This document shows, piece after piece, positions 55,312 to 63,407 of a stretch of DNA of 64,000 bases. Location of the stretch: the NCBI RefSeq assembly GCF_008330225.1, contig NZ_CP042466.1, positions 3,590,001-3,654,000 on the forward strand, in the 5' to 3' direction. Numbering within the stretch: position 1 is the stretch's first letter; the number at the start of each line of letters is the position of its first letter. The translations under genes were made by a program, and so were the position numbers. Source of the stretch: Geobacter sp. FeAm09 (GTDB lineage: Bacteria; Desulfobacterota; Desulfuromonadia; Geobacterales; Pseudopelobacteraceae). The notes under the pieces are model-generated. The model made no database searches, had not been told where the DNA came from, and saw nothing but the letters and a program-made list of their open reading frames with translations.

Positions 55312-55375
55312 ACCGTCGATTCCACGCGAAAAATCGTTCAAAAGCAGACAAGTAGAGAGTGCCCGGAGGAAGAGG

Positions 55376-55550
55376 GTCCCGGGAAGGTCGATCAGGGAGG
55401 GTGAAAGGGGGAATGGCTCGTGAGTGCCGCAGAATTTGGTTGGGCGCTGTTTTTCTTCTCGGGAGCGATTCCTTCCTTTCGTCGTTGAATATATTCTGCG
55501 GTGTCAGGTTATCAGCAGGCGGTGGCCAGCGGCGCCACACCTACCGGGAC
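55376..55550 (-). ncRNA. ssrS: Candidate 6S RNA
   Basis: The segment between zapA and fthC, where 6S RNA lies in many proteobacteria, folds as a long rod. The closing helix is GTCCCGG (55550-55544) with CCGGGAC (55382-55376), then AGGT/ACCT. An open purine-rich middle follows, then a 9-bp helix CCGCAGAAT/ATTCTGCGG and an apical CGCT/AGCG stem. The size (about 175 nt), central bubble and position match 6S RNA, which holds sigma-70 RNA polymerase. No covariance model was run; exact ends are uncertain. Confidence 0.6.
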
Positions 55551-55630
55551 TGATTTGTGATGCTGGTGCGAATATATGATCAAGTCTCCCTTACGAGACC
55601 TTGTACGTGCCGCCGGATACCCCGGCCACA

Positions 55631-55903
55631 TCACGCTTTTTCCAATTTTTCCATCAGCCGCCGCAGCGCGGCATCCATCGGGCCGCCCCGCCCTGCGGAA
55701 CCGCGCAGTTCCAGCAGTTCCTCGCTGATGTTGAGCAACGCCAGCATGAGCACCAATTGGGCATCGCCGTTCTTGAGGGCGCCGCCGATCTCGTGCAGCC
55801 TGGCATTGACAAACGATTCCACCGCCTGGACCTTTTCGGCGGGAGCCGAGCTCCTGACCGAAAGCTCCCGGCCAAGCACCGTCACCAGATGGGTCGTCTT
55901 CAT
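55631..55903 (-). CDS. zapA: Cell division protein ZapA
   Basis: This 90-residue FtsZ-ring associated protein has a small N-terminal beta region (VTVLGRELSVRS), then the ZapA pattern AVESFVNARLHEIGG and LVLMLALLNISEELLELRG, and a C-terminal coiled coil. It cross-links FtsZ filaments. The order zapB-like / zapA / 6S-like RNA / fthC is conserved in related bacteria. Confidence 0.9.
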   Translation of the reverse strand: MKTTHLVTVLGRELSVRSSAPAEKVQAVESFVNARLHEIGGALKNGDAQLVLMLALLNISEELLELRGSAGRGGPMDAALRRLMEKLEKA

Positions 55904-55964
55904 AGGGCTTCACCGGTACCTGTCATGTCTGCCGCTGTCCCGGCACATCGGCCTTCCCGGGAAT

Positions 55965-56141
55965 TCAAATCCCTTCGAGCTTGCCGAGAATGGCATCGAC
56001 GCGCGACTTGAGGCCTTCGCGCTCCGCCAGGAGGCGCCCGTTTTCTTCAGCCAGCCGGGCGTTGTCGGCCTTCAGGCCCGAATACTTGTCAAGCAGGTCG
56101 TCGACCTTTTTCTCCAGCGCAGCAAACAGTTCCTGATCCAT
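55965..56141 (-). CDS. Short coiled-coil protein, ZapB-like
   Basis: This 58-residue protein is one long heptad-repeat helix ([19 protein letters not shown], then [19 protein letters not shown]). The size and place directly upstream of zapA suggest a ZapB-type ring factor that contacts ZapA. GGGAGC precedes ATG 56141. Coiled-coil sequence is a weak basis for orthology. Confidence 0.7.
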   Translation of the reverse strand: MDQELFAALEKKVDDLLDKYSGLKADNARLAEENGRLLAEREGLKSRVDAILGKLEGI

Positions 56142-56259
56142 GGTGCAAGCTCCCTTTCGCGACACATCACTATACCCGGAGGGTACGGTGAAGTCAAGCC
56201 CTAATTGCGTGAAATCTCGGGCTTCTCCGGCCCTTCGGCGTTGTTTGGCGGCAGCTCTG

Positions 56260-57311
56260 TCAGGCCTGGAAGAGGGCATCCGTGAACTCCTGCGGATTAA
56301 AGTCGCGCAGGTCGTCGATCGCCTCCCCAACACCAATATAGCGGACCGGCAAGCCAAATTCATGGCTGACCGCCACCACGATCCCCCCTTGGCCGTGCCG
56401 TCCAGCTTGGTCAGGGCGATGCCGGTAACCCCGGCCGCCTCCTTGAAAAGCCGCGCCTGGGAGATGGCGTTCTGCCCGGTGGCCGCATCCACCACCAGGA
56501 GCGTCTCATGGGGGGCGCCGGGGATCTCGCGGCTGATGACGCGGTGGATCTTCTTCATCTCCTCCATCAGGTTGACCTTGGTGTGCAGCCGGCCGGCCGT
56601 ATCGACGATCAGGATATCCACCTGCCGGGCCACGGCGGCCTTGCAGGCGTCGAAAACCACGGCGGACGGATCGGCCCCCTCCTTGTGGCGGACCACATCC
56701 ACGCCGGAGCGCGCCCCCCACGCTTCGAGCTGTTCGGCAGCCGCGGCGCGGAAGGTGTCGGCGGCCGCCAGGAGCACCCGCTTGCCGTCGCCCGTGAAGC
56801 GCGAGGCCAGCTTGCCGATGGTGGTGGTCTTGCCGACCCCGTTCACGCCGATCACCAGCAGGACAAAGGGGTGCCGGGCCCCGGTGTCGAGCACGCTGTG
56901 GTGGGCATTCAGACGCGCCAGGATGTCCGCCTTGAGGGCAGCGCGCAGCGCCTCGCCGTCCTTCAGCTCATTGCGCCCCAGGCGCTGCTCCAGGGAGCGG
57001 ATCAGTTCTACCGTGGTCTTGACGCCGATGTCCGAGGTGATCAGGATCTCTTCCAACTCCTCCAGGGTGTCGGCATCGATCTCCTTTTTCCCCAGCACCA
57101 GGGCGTCGATGCGCCCCACCAACCCATCCTTGGTCTTTTTCAGGCCGCTCTTGAGGCGCGAGAAAAAACCGGGGGCATTGTCCGGGCGCTCCGGCGCCCC
57201 GCCCGGCGGGACCGGCGGCGACGGCTCCACGCCATCGGCCTGCGGTTGCCCGGCCCCGGCAATCTTGTCCACCAACCCCCGGAAAAAGCCCTTCTTCTCC
57301 TGCTGCTCCAT
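56260..57311 (-). CDS. ftsY: Signal recognition particle receptor FtsY (apparent frameshift)
   Basis: This is the SRP GTPase receptor: an acidic/Pro N-terminal region (about 1-50), N domain (about 55-130) and G domain with G1 [15 protein letters not shown], the [11 protein letters not shown] insertion box and G3 DTAGRLHTK. The frame breaks at the six-C run 56383-56388, after [10 protein letters not shown]: one more base restores [20 protein letters not shown] and a stop at 56260-56262, a normal 350-residue FtsY. As given the end is out of frame and runs on to 55965. ATG 57311 overlaps the upstream stop. Confidence 0.9.
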
Positions 57312-57667
57312 CAGATCTCCTTCTTGAGCCGCGTCACGGCAGTGCGAAAATGATGCAGCGCCACGGCCACCGGGCAGGCGCGCCCCACATCCATCACCAG
57401 GGAATAATCGTCGTCGATGCAGCCGATGATCAGGTGCCGTTCGCTGCCGGTCACCACCACATCCTCGATGGCCCCCACCTGCGCACTCGCCTGCATCTCC
57501 TTCAGCCGGGCCAGGATGATCCCCTTGTGGGCGCCGATAAAGCGCATCTCGTAGGGGTCGCAGAGACACCACTCCTGCACCGCCTCCCCCTCCCAGTCCA
57601 CCAGGATGGCCCCCACCGCCCGGGGGGTCTCCTCCACCAGCGTCTTCAGAATACGTTGAAACGGCAT
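57311..57667 (-). CDS. Roadblock/LC7 domain protein
   Basis: This 118-residue protein has the roadblock fold pattern: [44 protein letters not shown] and a C-terminal helix. Roadblock proteins often regulate small GTPases. ATG 57667 fits the GAGG site. Its stop TGATG overlaps the ftsY start, so translation of a GTPase-regulator-like protein is coupled to FtsY. Confidence 0.8.
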   Translation of the reverse strand: MPFQRILKTLVEETPRAVGAILVDWEGEAVQEWCLCDPYEMRFIGAHKGIILARLKEMQASAQVGAIEDVVVTGSERHLIIGCIDDDYSLVMDVGRACPVAVALHHFRTAVTRLKKEI

Positions 57668-57789
57668 TGGCATATCCTCATGACAAAATGCAATCACCCG
57701 CACGGGCATAAAAAACGAATGGCATGCCGTCCTGACGGACCGGGACCGCGGCCCTGGCCCCGGCTTCCTTCACCCCGGCACCGGCGGCC

Positions 57790-60700
57790 TCAGTGCAGCC
57801 TGACCGAGACGATCCGCGACGCCCCCGGTTCCTCCATGGTGATGCCGTAGAGGGTGTCGGCGACCTGCATGGTGGCCTTGTTGTGGGTGATGATGATGAA
57901 CTGGGAAACAGCGCTCATCTCCCGCACCATGTCGTTGAAACGGCCGATATTGGCGTCGTCCAGGGGCGCATCCACCTCGTCCAGCAGGCAGAACGGCGTC
58001 GGCTTGATCAGGAAGATGGAAAAGATCAGCGCCACCGCCGTCAACGCCTTCTCCCCCCCCGAGAGGAGGGTCACGTTCTGGAGCTTCTTGCCCGGCGGCT
58101 GCACGATGATGTCGATGCCGGTCTCCAGCAGGTCCTCCTCGTTGGTCAGGCGCAACTCCGCCCGCCCACCGCAGAACAGGCGCGGAAAGACCTCCTGGAA
58201 CGTGGCGTTGACCTGGTTGTAGGTCTCCAGAAAGCGCTGCCGGGTGGTGCGGTTGATGCGCTGGATGGCCTGCTGGAGGCTGCGCAGCGACTCTTCCAGG
58301 TCGTTTTTCTGGGACGACAGGAAATTGAAGCGCTCCTCCATGCCGGCGCACTCCTCGATGGCCAGGAGATTCACCTCGCCCATGTCGTCCAGGAGGCGCT
58401 GCAACTCCACCTGGCGCGCCCGGCGGGCCGCCTCGTCGAATTCCACCCCCGCCAGCCGCTCCAGGACCTCGGCCATGCTGGTACGGTTATTTTCTTGCAC
58501 GGAACGTTCCAAGTGTTCCGCCTGCATGGTCAACGTGGAAAAACGCAGGTTCAGTTCCGCCTGAAGCTGGCGGACCGCGTCGCTCTCCTCCCGGGCCTTC
58601 TTGGTCCGGGATTCGGCCTCGGCCAGGGCCGCGGCGGCCTCCTCGCTGGCCGAGCGCACGCCGGCCAGCAGGCTCTCCGCTTCGGCCTGGCGGCGGACGA
58701 GCCCCTCCAGGCGCTCCGCCTCCGTGGCGATGGCGCTCTCCAGGCGCAGCCGTTCGCCGCCGCCCGCCTCCAGTTCCAGCCGATCGGCGGTCAGGCGCCG
58801 GGTGAGTTCCTCCACCTGGCGTTCCAGGTCGGCGATGTCCCGCAGATGGGCCTCATGCTGTTCCTTGAGGGTGGCCGTCTGCACCCGGATGGCGGTGACC
58901 CGCTCCCGGGCACCGGCCAGGTCCTTCCGGCGGGCCTCCAGATCTTCCTTCAGGCGTCCCACCTCCTGCTCAAGCTCCCGGGAGACGTCGTCGGTCTCCC
59001 CCAGGCGCTCCCGGGACTGCTTCAGTTCGGCCTCCAACCCTTCCCGTTCCTCGTCCAGGGTTGCGGTCTCCAGGGCCTGCAGGGCCAGGCGCTCCTCGAT
59101 CCGGGCGATCTCGTCGGCCGTCTGCTGGCGGTCCTTGGCCAGGCCGGTCCGTTTCAACTCGGCCTGGTGCACCTGGCTCCCGGTGACCTTCAGCTCCTCC
59201 GCCACCTCCAGGGAACGGTGCCGCAATGCGTCACGCTCCCCGGCCAGGGCAGCGGTCTCCCGTTCCAGGCCGGCCACCGCCTCCTCCAACTCCTTGATCT
59301 CGCGCTTTTTATGGATGATCCCCTTCTGCACCTGTTCGGCGGAACCGCCGGTCACGATCCCCCCCAATGCCGCCATATCACCATCAGGGGTGACAAAAAT
59401 GAGCTCGGGATGCTGCCGGGCCAGCCGGATGGCGTCGGCAATCCCGTCCACCAGCAGGACCTTGGCCAGCATGAAGCGGATCAGGCCGCCGAACGGCCCG
59501 CTGGCCACGACCCGGTCGGCCAGCGCCGCGGCGCCCGGCACCGCGGGGGTGCTCCCCGGTCCCAGTTCCAGGGGGAGGGCGATGCCGGCCCGGCCGCCGT
59601 TGTTCCCCTTGAGGAACTGCAGGGCCGCCAGGGCGTCGCCATCATCCGCACAGAGGATGCACTGGAGCCGGTCCGCCAGGACCGCCTCCACGGCCGCCTC
59701 GAGCTCGGGCGGGGCCTCGACGGCATCGGCCACCACCCCGCTGAAACGGGAGCGGAGCCCCTCCTCCTTCATGAGCTTGCGCACCCCCTGGCCGTAGCCG
59801 GCAAACTGGCTCTCCAGCTCCCGCAGGGAGTGGAGGCGGGACGAACTGCGATTCAATTCGTCCCGCCGGGACTGCCAGCGCTTTTCCACCTCGGGCAGGC
59901 GCTGCCGCACCTCGGCCTCCTGCCCGCGCAGGGCGTTCAACGCCACCTGGAGCTGCTCCTGCTCCACCTGCGCCTCGGCCACCTGGGCATCCAGCGTGCC
60001 GGCACGCTGGCCGGCCAGTTCCCGGCGCTCCCGGAGTTGCAACTCTTCCCGGCGGTGCCGTTCGAACCGTTCCGCCAAGCCGGCCAGACGCTTCTGGGCC
60101 GTTTCGTAGCGGAATTTGTGCTGGGACGACTCGGCCAGGGCCGCGAACAGCTCCTTGCGCCGCGCCTCCTGCCGGCGGTTCAGTTCCTCCTCGGCCTGCT
60201 GGTGCCCGGCCAGCGCCTCCTCGGCCCGTTGCAGCTCCGCCTGCATGGCGGCGGCATCGCTGGTGGAGCCGTCCCGGCGCAATTGCAGCAACCCCCGGCG
60301 CTCGGAGCATTCGGCCAGGCGCTTCTCCCGCTCGCCCGCCTCGCCGCCGAGACGCTCCAGCCGCCCCTCCAGGGCGGCCAACTCCTTGCGCTGGAACATC
60401 ACGCCGTTCTCGGCGGCGCTGAACTCGCTCCTGACCCGGAAGATGTCCTCCTGGGTCACGGCCAGGCGTTTCTCCGCCTCAACCAGCCGGAGCCGTCCCT
60501 CCTCCACCTGGGATTCCCCCAGGGCCGCCCCGGCGAACGCCGTGCGGATTCGTTCGTTGAGCGCCGCCAACTCGCGCTCGGCCTCGCCGCGCCGGACCTG
60601 GGTGTCGCGGTATTCGCGCCCTACGAAGAGCAGTTCGATCTCCCGCAGTTCGTCCCGGTACGTGCGGAAATTCTCCGCCTTTTTCGCCTGGCGCTGCAAC

Positions 60701-61320
60701 GAGGCCAACTGCCGCCGGATCTCCCCCAGCACGTCGTTCAGGCGGGAGAGGTTCTGGCGGGTCCCCTCGATCTTCTTCAGGGCCAGATTCTTGCGCGACT
60801 TGAACTTGGTGACCCCGGCCGCCTCCTCGATCAGAAAGCGGCGTTCCTCCGGCCGGGAATGGAGGATCATGCCGATCTTCCCCTGCTCGATGATCGAATA
60901 GGCGCGGGTGCCGACGCCGGTATCCATGAACAGTTCGGTGATGTCCAGCAGGCGGCAGGGGGTCTTGTTGATCAGGTACTCGCTCTCGCCGTCGCGATAG
61001 AGACGGCGGGTAAGCTGGATCTCGGCATAATCCAGGTATTTGGCCGGCGCCCGGCCGTCCTCGGTGGAGAAGACCAGGGACACCTCGGCCACCCCCAACT
61101 GCTTGCGGGTCTCGCTGCCGGCAAAGATCACGTCCTCCATGGCCTTGCCGCGCAGGTTCTTGGCCGACTGTTCGCCCATGCACCAGCGGATGGCGTCCAC
61201 GATATTGGACTTGCCGCAGCCGTTGGGGCCGACCACGCCGGTCACCGCCTGCTGGAAGTCCAGCGCCACCTTGTCGGCGAAGGACTTGAAGCCGGATATT
61301 TCGAGCCGTTTGATTTTCAT
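57790..61320 (-). CDS. smc: Chromosome segregation protein SMC
   Basis: This 1176-residue ATPase organises the chromosome with ScpA and ScpB. Walker A is GPNGCGKSN (32-40); two long coiled coils flank a hinge (about 510-660, ending LVDGIADAIRLARQHPELIFVTPDGD). The C-terminal signature is LLSGGEKALTAVALIFSIF with Walker B PFCLLDEVDAPLDD. Length is normal. Its start faces the accessory block. Confidence 0.97.
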   Translation of the reverse strand: MKIKRLEISGFKSFADKVALDFQQAVTGVVGPNGCGKSNIVDAIRWCMGEQSAKNLRGKAMEDVIFAGSETRKQLGVAEVSLVFSTEDGRAPAKYLDYAEIQLTRRLYRDGESEYLINKTPCRLLDITELFMDTGVGTRAYSIIEQGKIGMILHSRPEERRFLIEEAAGVTKFKSRKNLALKKIEGTRQNLSRLNDVLGEIRRQLASLQRQAKKAENFRTYRDELREIELLFVGREYRDTQVRRGEAERELAALNERIRTAFAGAALGESQVEEGRLRLVEAEKRLAVTQEDIFRVRSEFSAAENGVMFQRKELAALEGRLERLGGEAGEREKRLAECSERRGLLQLRRDGSTSDAAAMQAELQRAEEALAGHQQAEEELNRRQEARRKELFAALAESSQHKFRYETAQKRLAGLAERFERHRREELQLRERRELAGQRAGTLDAQVAEAQVEQEQLQVALNALRGQEAEVRQRLPEVEKRWQSRRDELNRSSSRLHSLRELESQFAGYGQGVRKLMKEEGLRSRFSGVVADAVEAPPELEAAVEAVLADRLQCILCADDGDALAALQFLKGNNGGRAGIALPLELGPGSTPAVPGAAALADRVVASGPFGGLIRFMLAKVLLVDGIADAIRLARQHPELIFVTPDGDMAALGGIVTGGSAEQVQKGIIHKKREIKELEEAVAGLERETAALAGERDALRHRSLEVAEELKVTGSQVHQAELKRTGLAKDRQQTADEIARIEERLALQALETATLDEEREGLEAELKQSRERLGETDDVSRELEQEVGRLKEDLEARRKDLAGARERVTAIRVQTATLKEQHEAHLRDIADLERQVEELTRRLTADRLELEAGGGERLRLESAIATEAERLEGLVRRQAEAESLLAGVRSASEEAAAALAEAESRTKKAREESDAVRQLQAELNLRFSTLTMQAEHLERSVQENNRTSMAEVLERLAGVEFDEAARRARQVELQRLLDDMGEVNLLAIEECAGMEERFNFLSSQKNDLEESLRSLQQAIQRINRTTRQRFLETYNQVNATFQEVFPRLFCGGRAELRLTNEEDLLETGIDIIVQPPGKKLQNVTLLSGGEKALTAVALIFSIFLIKPTPFCLLDEVDAPLDDANIGRFNDMVREMSAVSQFIIITHNKATMQVADTLYGITMEEPGASRIVSVRLH

Positions 61321-61389
61321 GGGGGTGGTTACTGTATCAGAGGGGATGAAACTCTGTCCAGCGGGATGTTTCAGAGACGCTCCGGGGAG

Positions 61390-61476
61390 TTACTCCCGCC
61401 GCATCCAGGGGCCCCCGAAACCTCTGAGTCCTTTTTCGAACAGGTCCTGGATCTGGTTTTTGGGGTGGCCGGAGAA
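61390..61476 (-). pseudogene. Possible 3' remnant of a disrupted gene upstream of smc
   Basis: On the minus strand the frame reads FSGHPKNQIQDLFEKGLR then GFGGPWMRRE and stops at 61390, with GC-rich codon use like real coding sequence. It begins at the left inverted repeat of the transposase element, so its upstream part would have been cut away. No family is recognised from 28 residues. Confidence 0.35.
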
Positions 61477-62219
61477 CAATAAGGGGACAGGCACCAATTA
61501 CTCTTTCCTTTTACGCCCCTTCGGCCACCCTCTTCGCCTTAATGTGGATTCTAGTCCCAATCTTACGCAAATCTCATTTATCCAGTTTTCATGTCCGAAA
61601 GATGCCTGCCGATTGACGCTGTTTCTTACCTTCTCAATTTCTGTGTCGGTGAGTGGCGTGTCCACGAATGTAGACCAATCCTCGGGTAAGGGGAACGGCA
61701 GACGATCAGGCTGCAACTCTTTAGAGTCAGTATTACGCACTTGGTGCGATGACCACGCCCATTGTGCAGCCGTCGGAGATAACATTGCCCTTACAGGGTT
61801 TCCTTCTATGTATCGGGCTATCGTCAAGAGGTGCTCATTACCTTGGACGATAAAACTCTTGTATCTGCCTTGCCACAGATGACCGCTGGTTCCGTAATGT
61901 TTGTGATAACGGCGAACATGGGTCGTCATGACCCACTGCATCCATTTATTTAACTGAGTTGCCTCTTCCGGTTGAACGAGCAGGTGAAAATGATTTGGCA
62001 TCAAACACCAGGCTAGAACCTTGACGCTGTATTTCTGGCGAGCTCCTAGTAACACATCAAGGAAGGCACTATAGTCCCCTTCCTTGTGAAAGACCTGCTG
62101 CCTGCCGTTTCCACGATTGATCACGTGATAGTAGCAGTTATTAGCTAATGCTCTGGCTGATCTTGGCATCTATCCTTTTCCAATAGCACAATTTGGTGCC
62201 TGTCCCCTTATTGCTCTCC
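61471..62219 (-). mobile_element. REP-associated tyrosine transposase element with 21-bp inverted ends
   Basis: AAGGGGACAGGCACC at the left end (61481-61495) and its complement GGTGCCTGTCCCCTT at the right (62195-62209) sit in 21-bp perfect inverted repeats (61477-61497 and 62193-62213), with GGAGA/TCTCC just outside each. One transposase gene fills the space between. The right end interrupts a short gene at 62208-62324. Confidence 0.75.
61498..62169 (-). CDS. REP-associated tyrosine transposase (Y1 HUH family)
   Basis: This 223-residue protein has CYYHVINRGNGRQQVF, the HUH motif in LMPNHFHLLVQPE and the catalytic tyrosine region LWQGRYKSF, followed by YIEGNPVRA, the pattern of TnpA-REP/RAYT enzymes. 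They cut and join single-stranded DNA at palindromic sites. All motifs are present, so it is likely active or recently so. Inverted repeats flank it closely. Confidence 0.92.
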   Translation of the reverse strand: MPRSARALANNCYYHVINRGNGRQQVFHKEGDYSAFLDVLLGARQKYSVKVLAWCLMPNHFHLLVQPEEATQLNKWMQWVMTTHVRRYHKHYGTSGHLWQGRYKSFIVQGNEHLLTIARYIEGNPVRAMLSPTAAQWAWSSHQVRNTDSKELQPDRLPFPLPEDWSTFVDTPLTDTEIEKVRNSVNRQASFGHENWINEICVRLGLESTLRRRGWPKGRKRKE

Positions 62220-62324
62220 AGCGAATAAATTTCTTGTACATGAGATGAGACGTTTGTGGTCTCCATTCTCAAAATCTTCGAGTCCTAAGGCAATAGAATC
62301 AATTGCATTATTTAAAATGCTCAT
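62208..62324 (-). pseudogene. Cassette gene truncated by the transposase element
   Basis: From ATG 62324 (ribosome site AAGGAT) the frame reads MSILNNAIDSIALGLEDF, ENGDHKRLISCTRNLFAG and then ends at a TAA inside the element's inverted repeat, after only 38 residues. The start resembles that of longer helical proteins (the RNLFAG pattern), so a 3' part is likely missing. The start lies 20 bases after the attC-like site at 62344-62408. Confidence 0.55.
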
Positions 62325-62343
62325 AAATTTATCCTTGATTCCT

Positions 62344-62408
62344 CTTCAACGTGGTCGAGGCGCACCGGCGAAGCGTAGCGGAGACCGAGTGCCGCCGAGT
62401 GGTTGGGC
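62344..62408 (-). repeat. attC-like recombination site 1
   Basis: The 65-base quasi-palindrome has GCCCAAC at one end (plus strand GTTGGGC, 62402-62408) and GTTGAAG at the other (plus CTTCAAC, 62344-62350). Between them CACTCGGCGGCACTCGG pairs imperfectly with CCGGTGCGCCTCG around a loop. This is the R''-L''-L'-R' layout of integron attC sites; the core GTTGAAG misses the last base of GTTRRRY. It is 27 bases past the stop of the next gene. Confidence 0.6.
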
Positions 62409-62434
62409 ATCATTTGATTCAAGTTGAGCAATCT

Positions 62435-63316
62435 CTACTTCTTATTGACAGGAAACAGTTTCCCGCCGATGGCAGTATTATGAGTAACATGGTATACAAA
62501 ACGTTTTGCGCCCTCGTGGGCTCCGTGACTATCTTCCCAGTTGTCACCCCAGTTCTCTACGGTTTTTAGAGGATCATCGTAATCGGCTGGATATTCCAGG
62601 AAGTCGTAAATCGCTATGACTGATTTTGCTGCAAGTGGCACAATGTTTGATTGAGGCGTGGTTTGGTCAATTGAGATTCCGTAGACATTTGTTGTTTGTG
62701 ACACTTCCTTAGCTACATCGTCCAACGGCCTTACAACGTCCCAATTCTGTACTCCGTAGAAGAATTGAGGTGGTAATGGGTTTCGGTTATGAGTCTTGGG
62801 ATCGTAAATTGATAGCGCCAAATAAAGTTTATGGCGGATTTTCTCCTCTGTTAGTCGATATGCCACTTGATATTCTTTAACCGTTATGGATTCCCCAAGA
62901 TTTCTAGCTCGGAGAAGGTCTCTCGCAGCTCTTATCCAAGTTACTCTGTCATTGTTTTGATCTTTTAGCATGTCATAAACTTCTTCGAGCCCCAACTTAG
63001 CTTGTTCGAAAAAGAACAACGACCTTTTATCAGTATCTTCTGCATCCTGTCTTGACTTCTGGTTATTAAACTGTTCGTAAGTTATAGAAATTGTCCAAAG
63101 AACACCAAGGAATGTCAGAAATGCTAGAATTGGATTCGTCGTACCACCAAGGAAATCGCCGAATTGGCCCCATATTTCTTGATCTTCAAATATTGCTGTT
63201 CCAAAAGTTTTCACATAAAAACCAATGGCAGCAACGACGATAACAAATCCTATGAAAGCTAACGCGTATAATTTACTCCTGTAATGCCACTTCTCAATCT
63301 TACCCCACAGCGACAT
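62435..63316 (-). CDS. Two-span membrane protein, possible putAbiC-like abortive infection protein
   Basis: This 293-residue protein has two N-terminal membrane helices (about 16-35 and 60-80). The second contains GDFLGGTTNPILAFLTFLG, a motif I associate with the putative phage abortive infection family (putAbiC). A basic helix (EQFNNQKSRQDAEDTDKRSLFFFEQA) and a soluble helical domain follow. Base use is richer in A and T than the smc side, consistent with transfer. AAGGAATC precedes the ATG, 30 bases after an attC-like core. The defence role is inferred from memory of the family. Confidence 0.6.
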   Translation of the reverse strand: MSLWGKIEKWHYRSKLYALAFIGFVIVVAAIGFYVKTFGTAIFEDQEIWGQFGDFLGGTTNPILAFLTFLGVLWTISITYEQFNNQKSRQDAEDTDKRSLFFFEQAKLGLEEVYDMLKDQNNDRVTWIRAARDLLRARNLGESITVKEYQVAYRLTEEKIRHKLYLALSIYDPKTHNRNPLPPQFFYGVQNWDVVRPLDDVAKEVSQTTNVYGISIDQTTPQSNIVPLAAKSVIAIYDFLEYPADYDDPLKTVENWGDNWEDSHGAHEGAKRFVYHVTHNTAIGGKLFPVNKK

Positions 63317-63346
63317 CCTGATTCCTTTCTTGATTTTAAATTTCCT

Positions 63347-63406
63347 GCACAACGGGCATGGCTTTGACCTGCCGGGTTTTCGGGCAGGTCGTAAGCCTTG
63401 TTGAGC
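63347..63406 (-). repeat. attC-like recombination site 2
   Basis: On the minus strand GCTCAAC (63406-63400) starts one base after the upstream gene's stop and GTTGTGC (63353-63347) ends the site. Inside, GGCTTACGACCTGCC and GGCAGGTCAAAGCC pair with one extrahelical base, as in attC sites. The core GTTGTGC departs from GTTRRRY at one position. Length is 60 bases. Confidence 0.6.
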
Positions 63407-63407
63407 A

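Noticed and set aside
55965-57572. A single 535-residue protein joining FtsY to a coiled-coil tail
   Set aside because: The middle after [10 protein letters not shown] is out of frame; one base in the G/C run at 56383-56388 separates a normal FtsY from an independent 58-residue coiled-coil gene with its own ribosome site.
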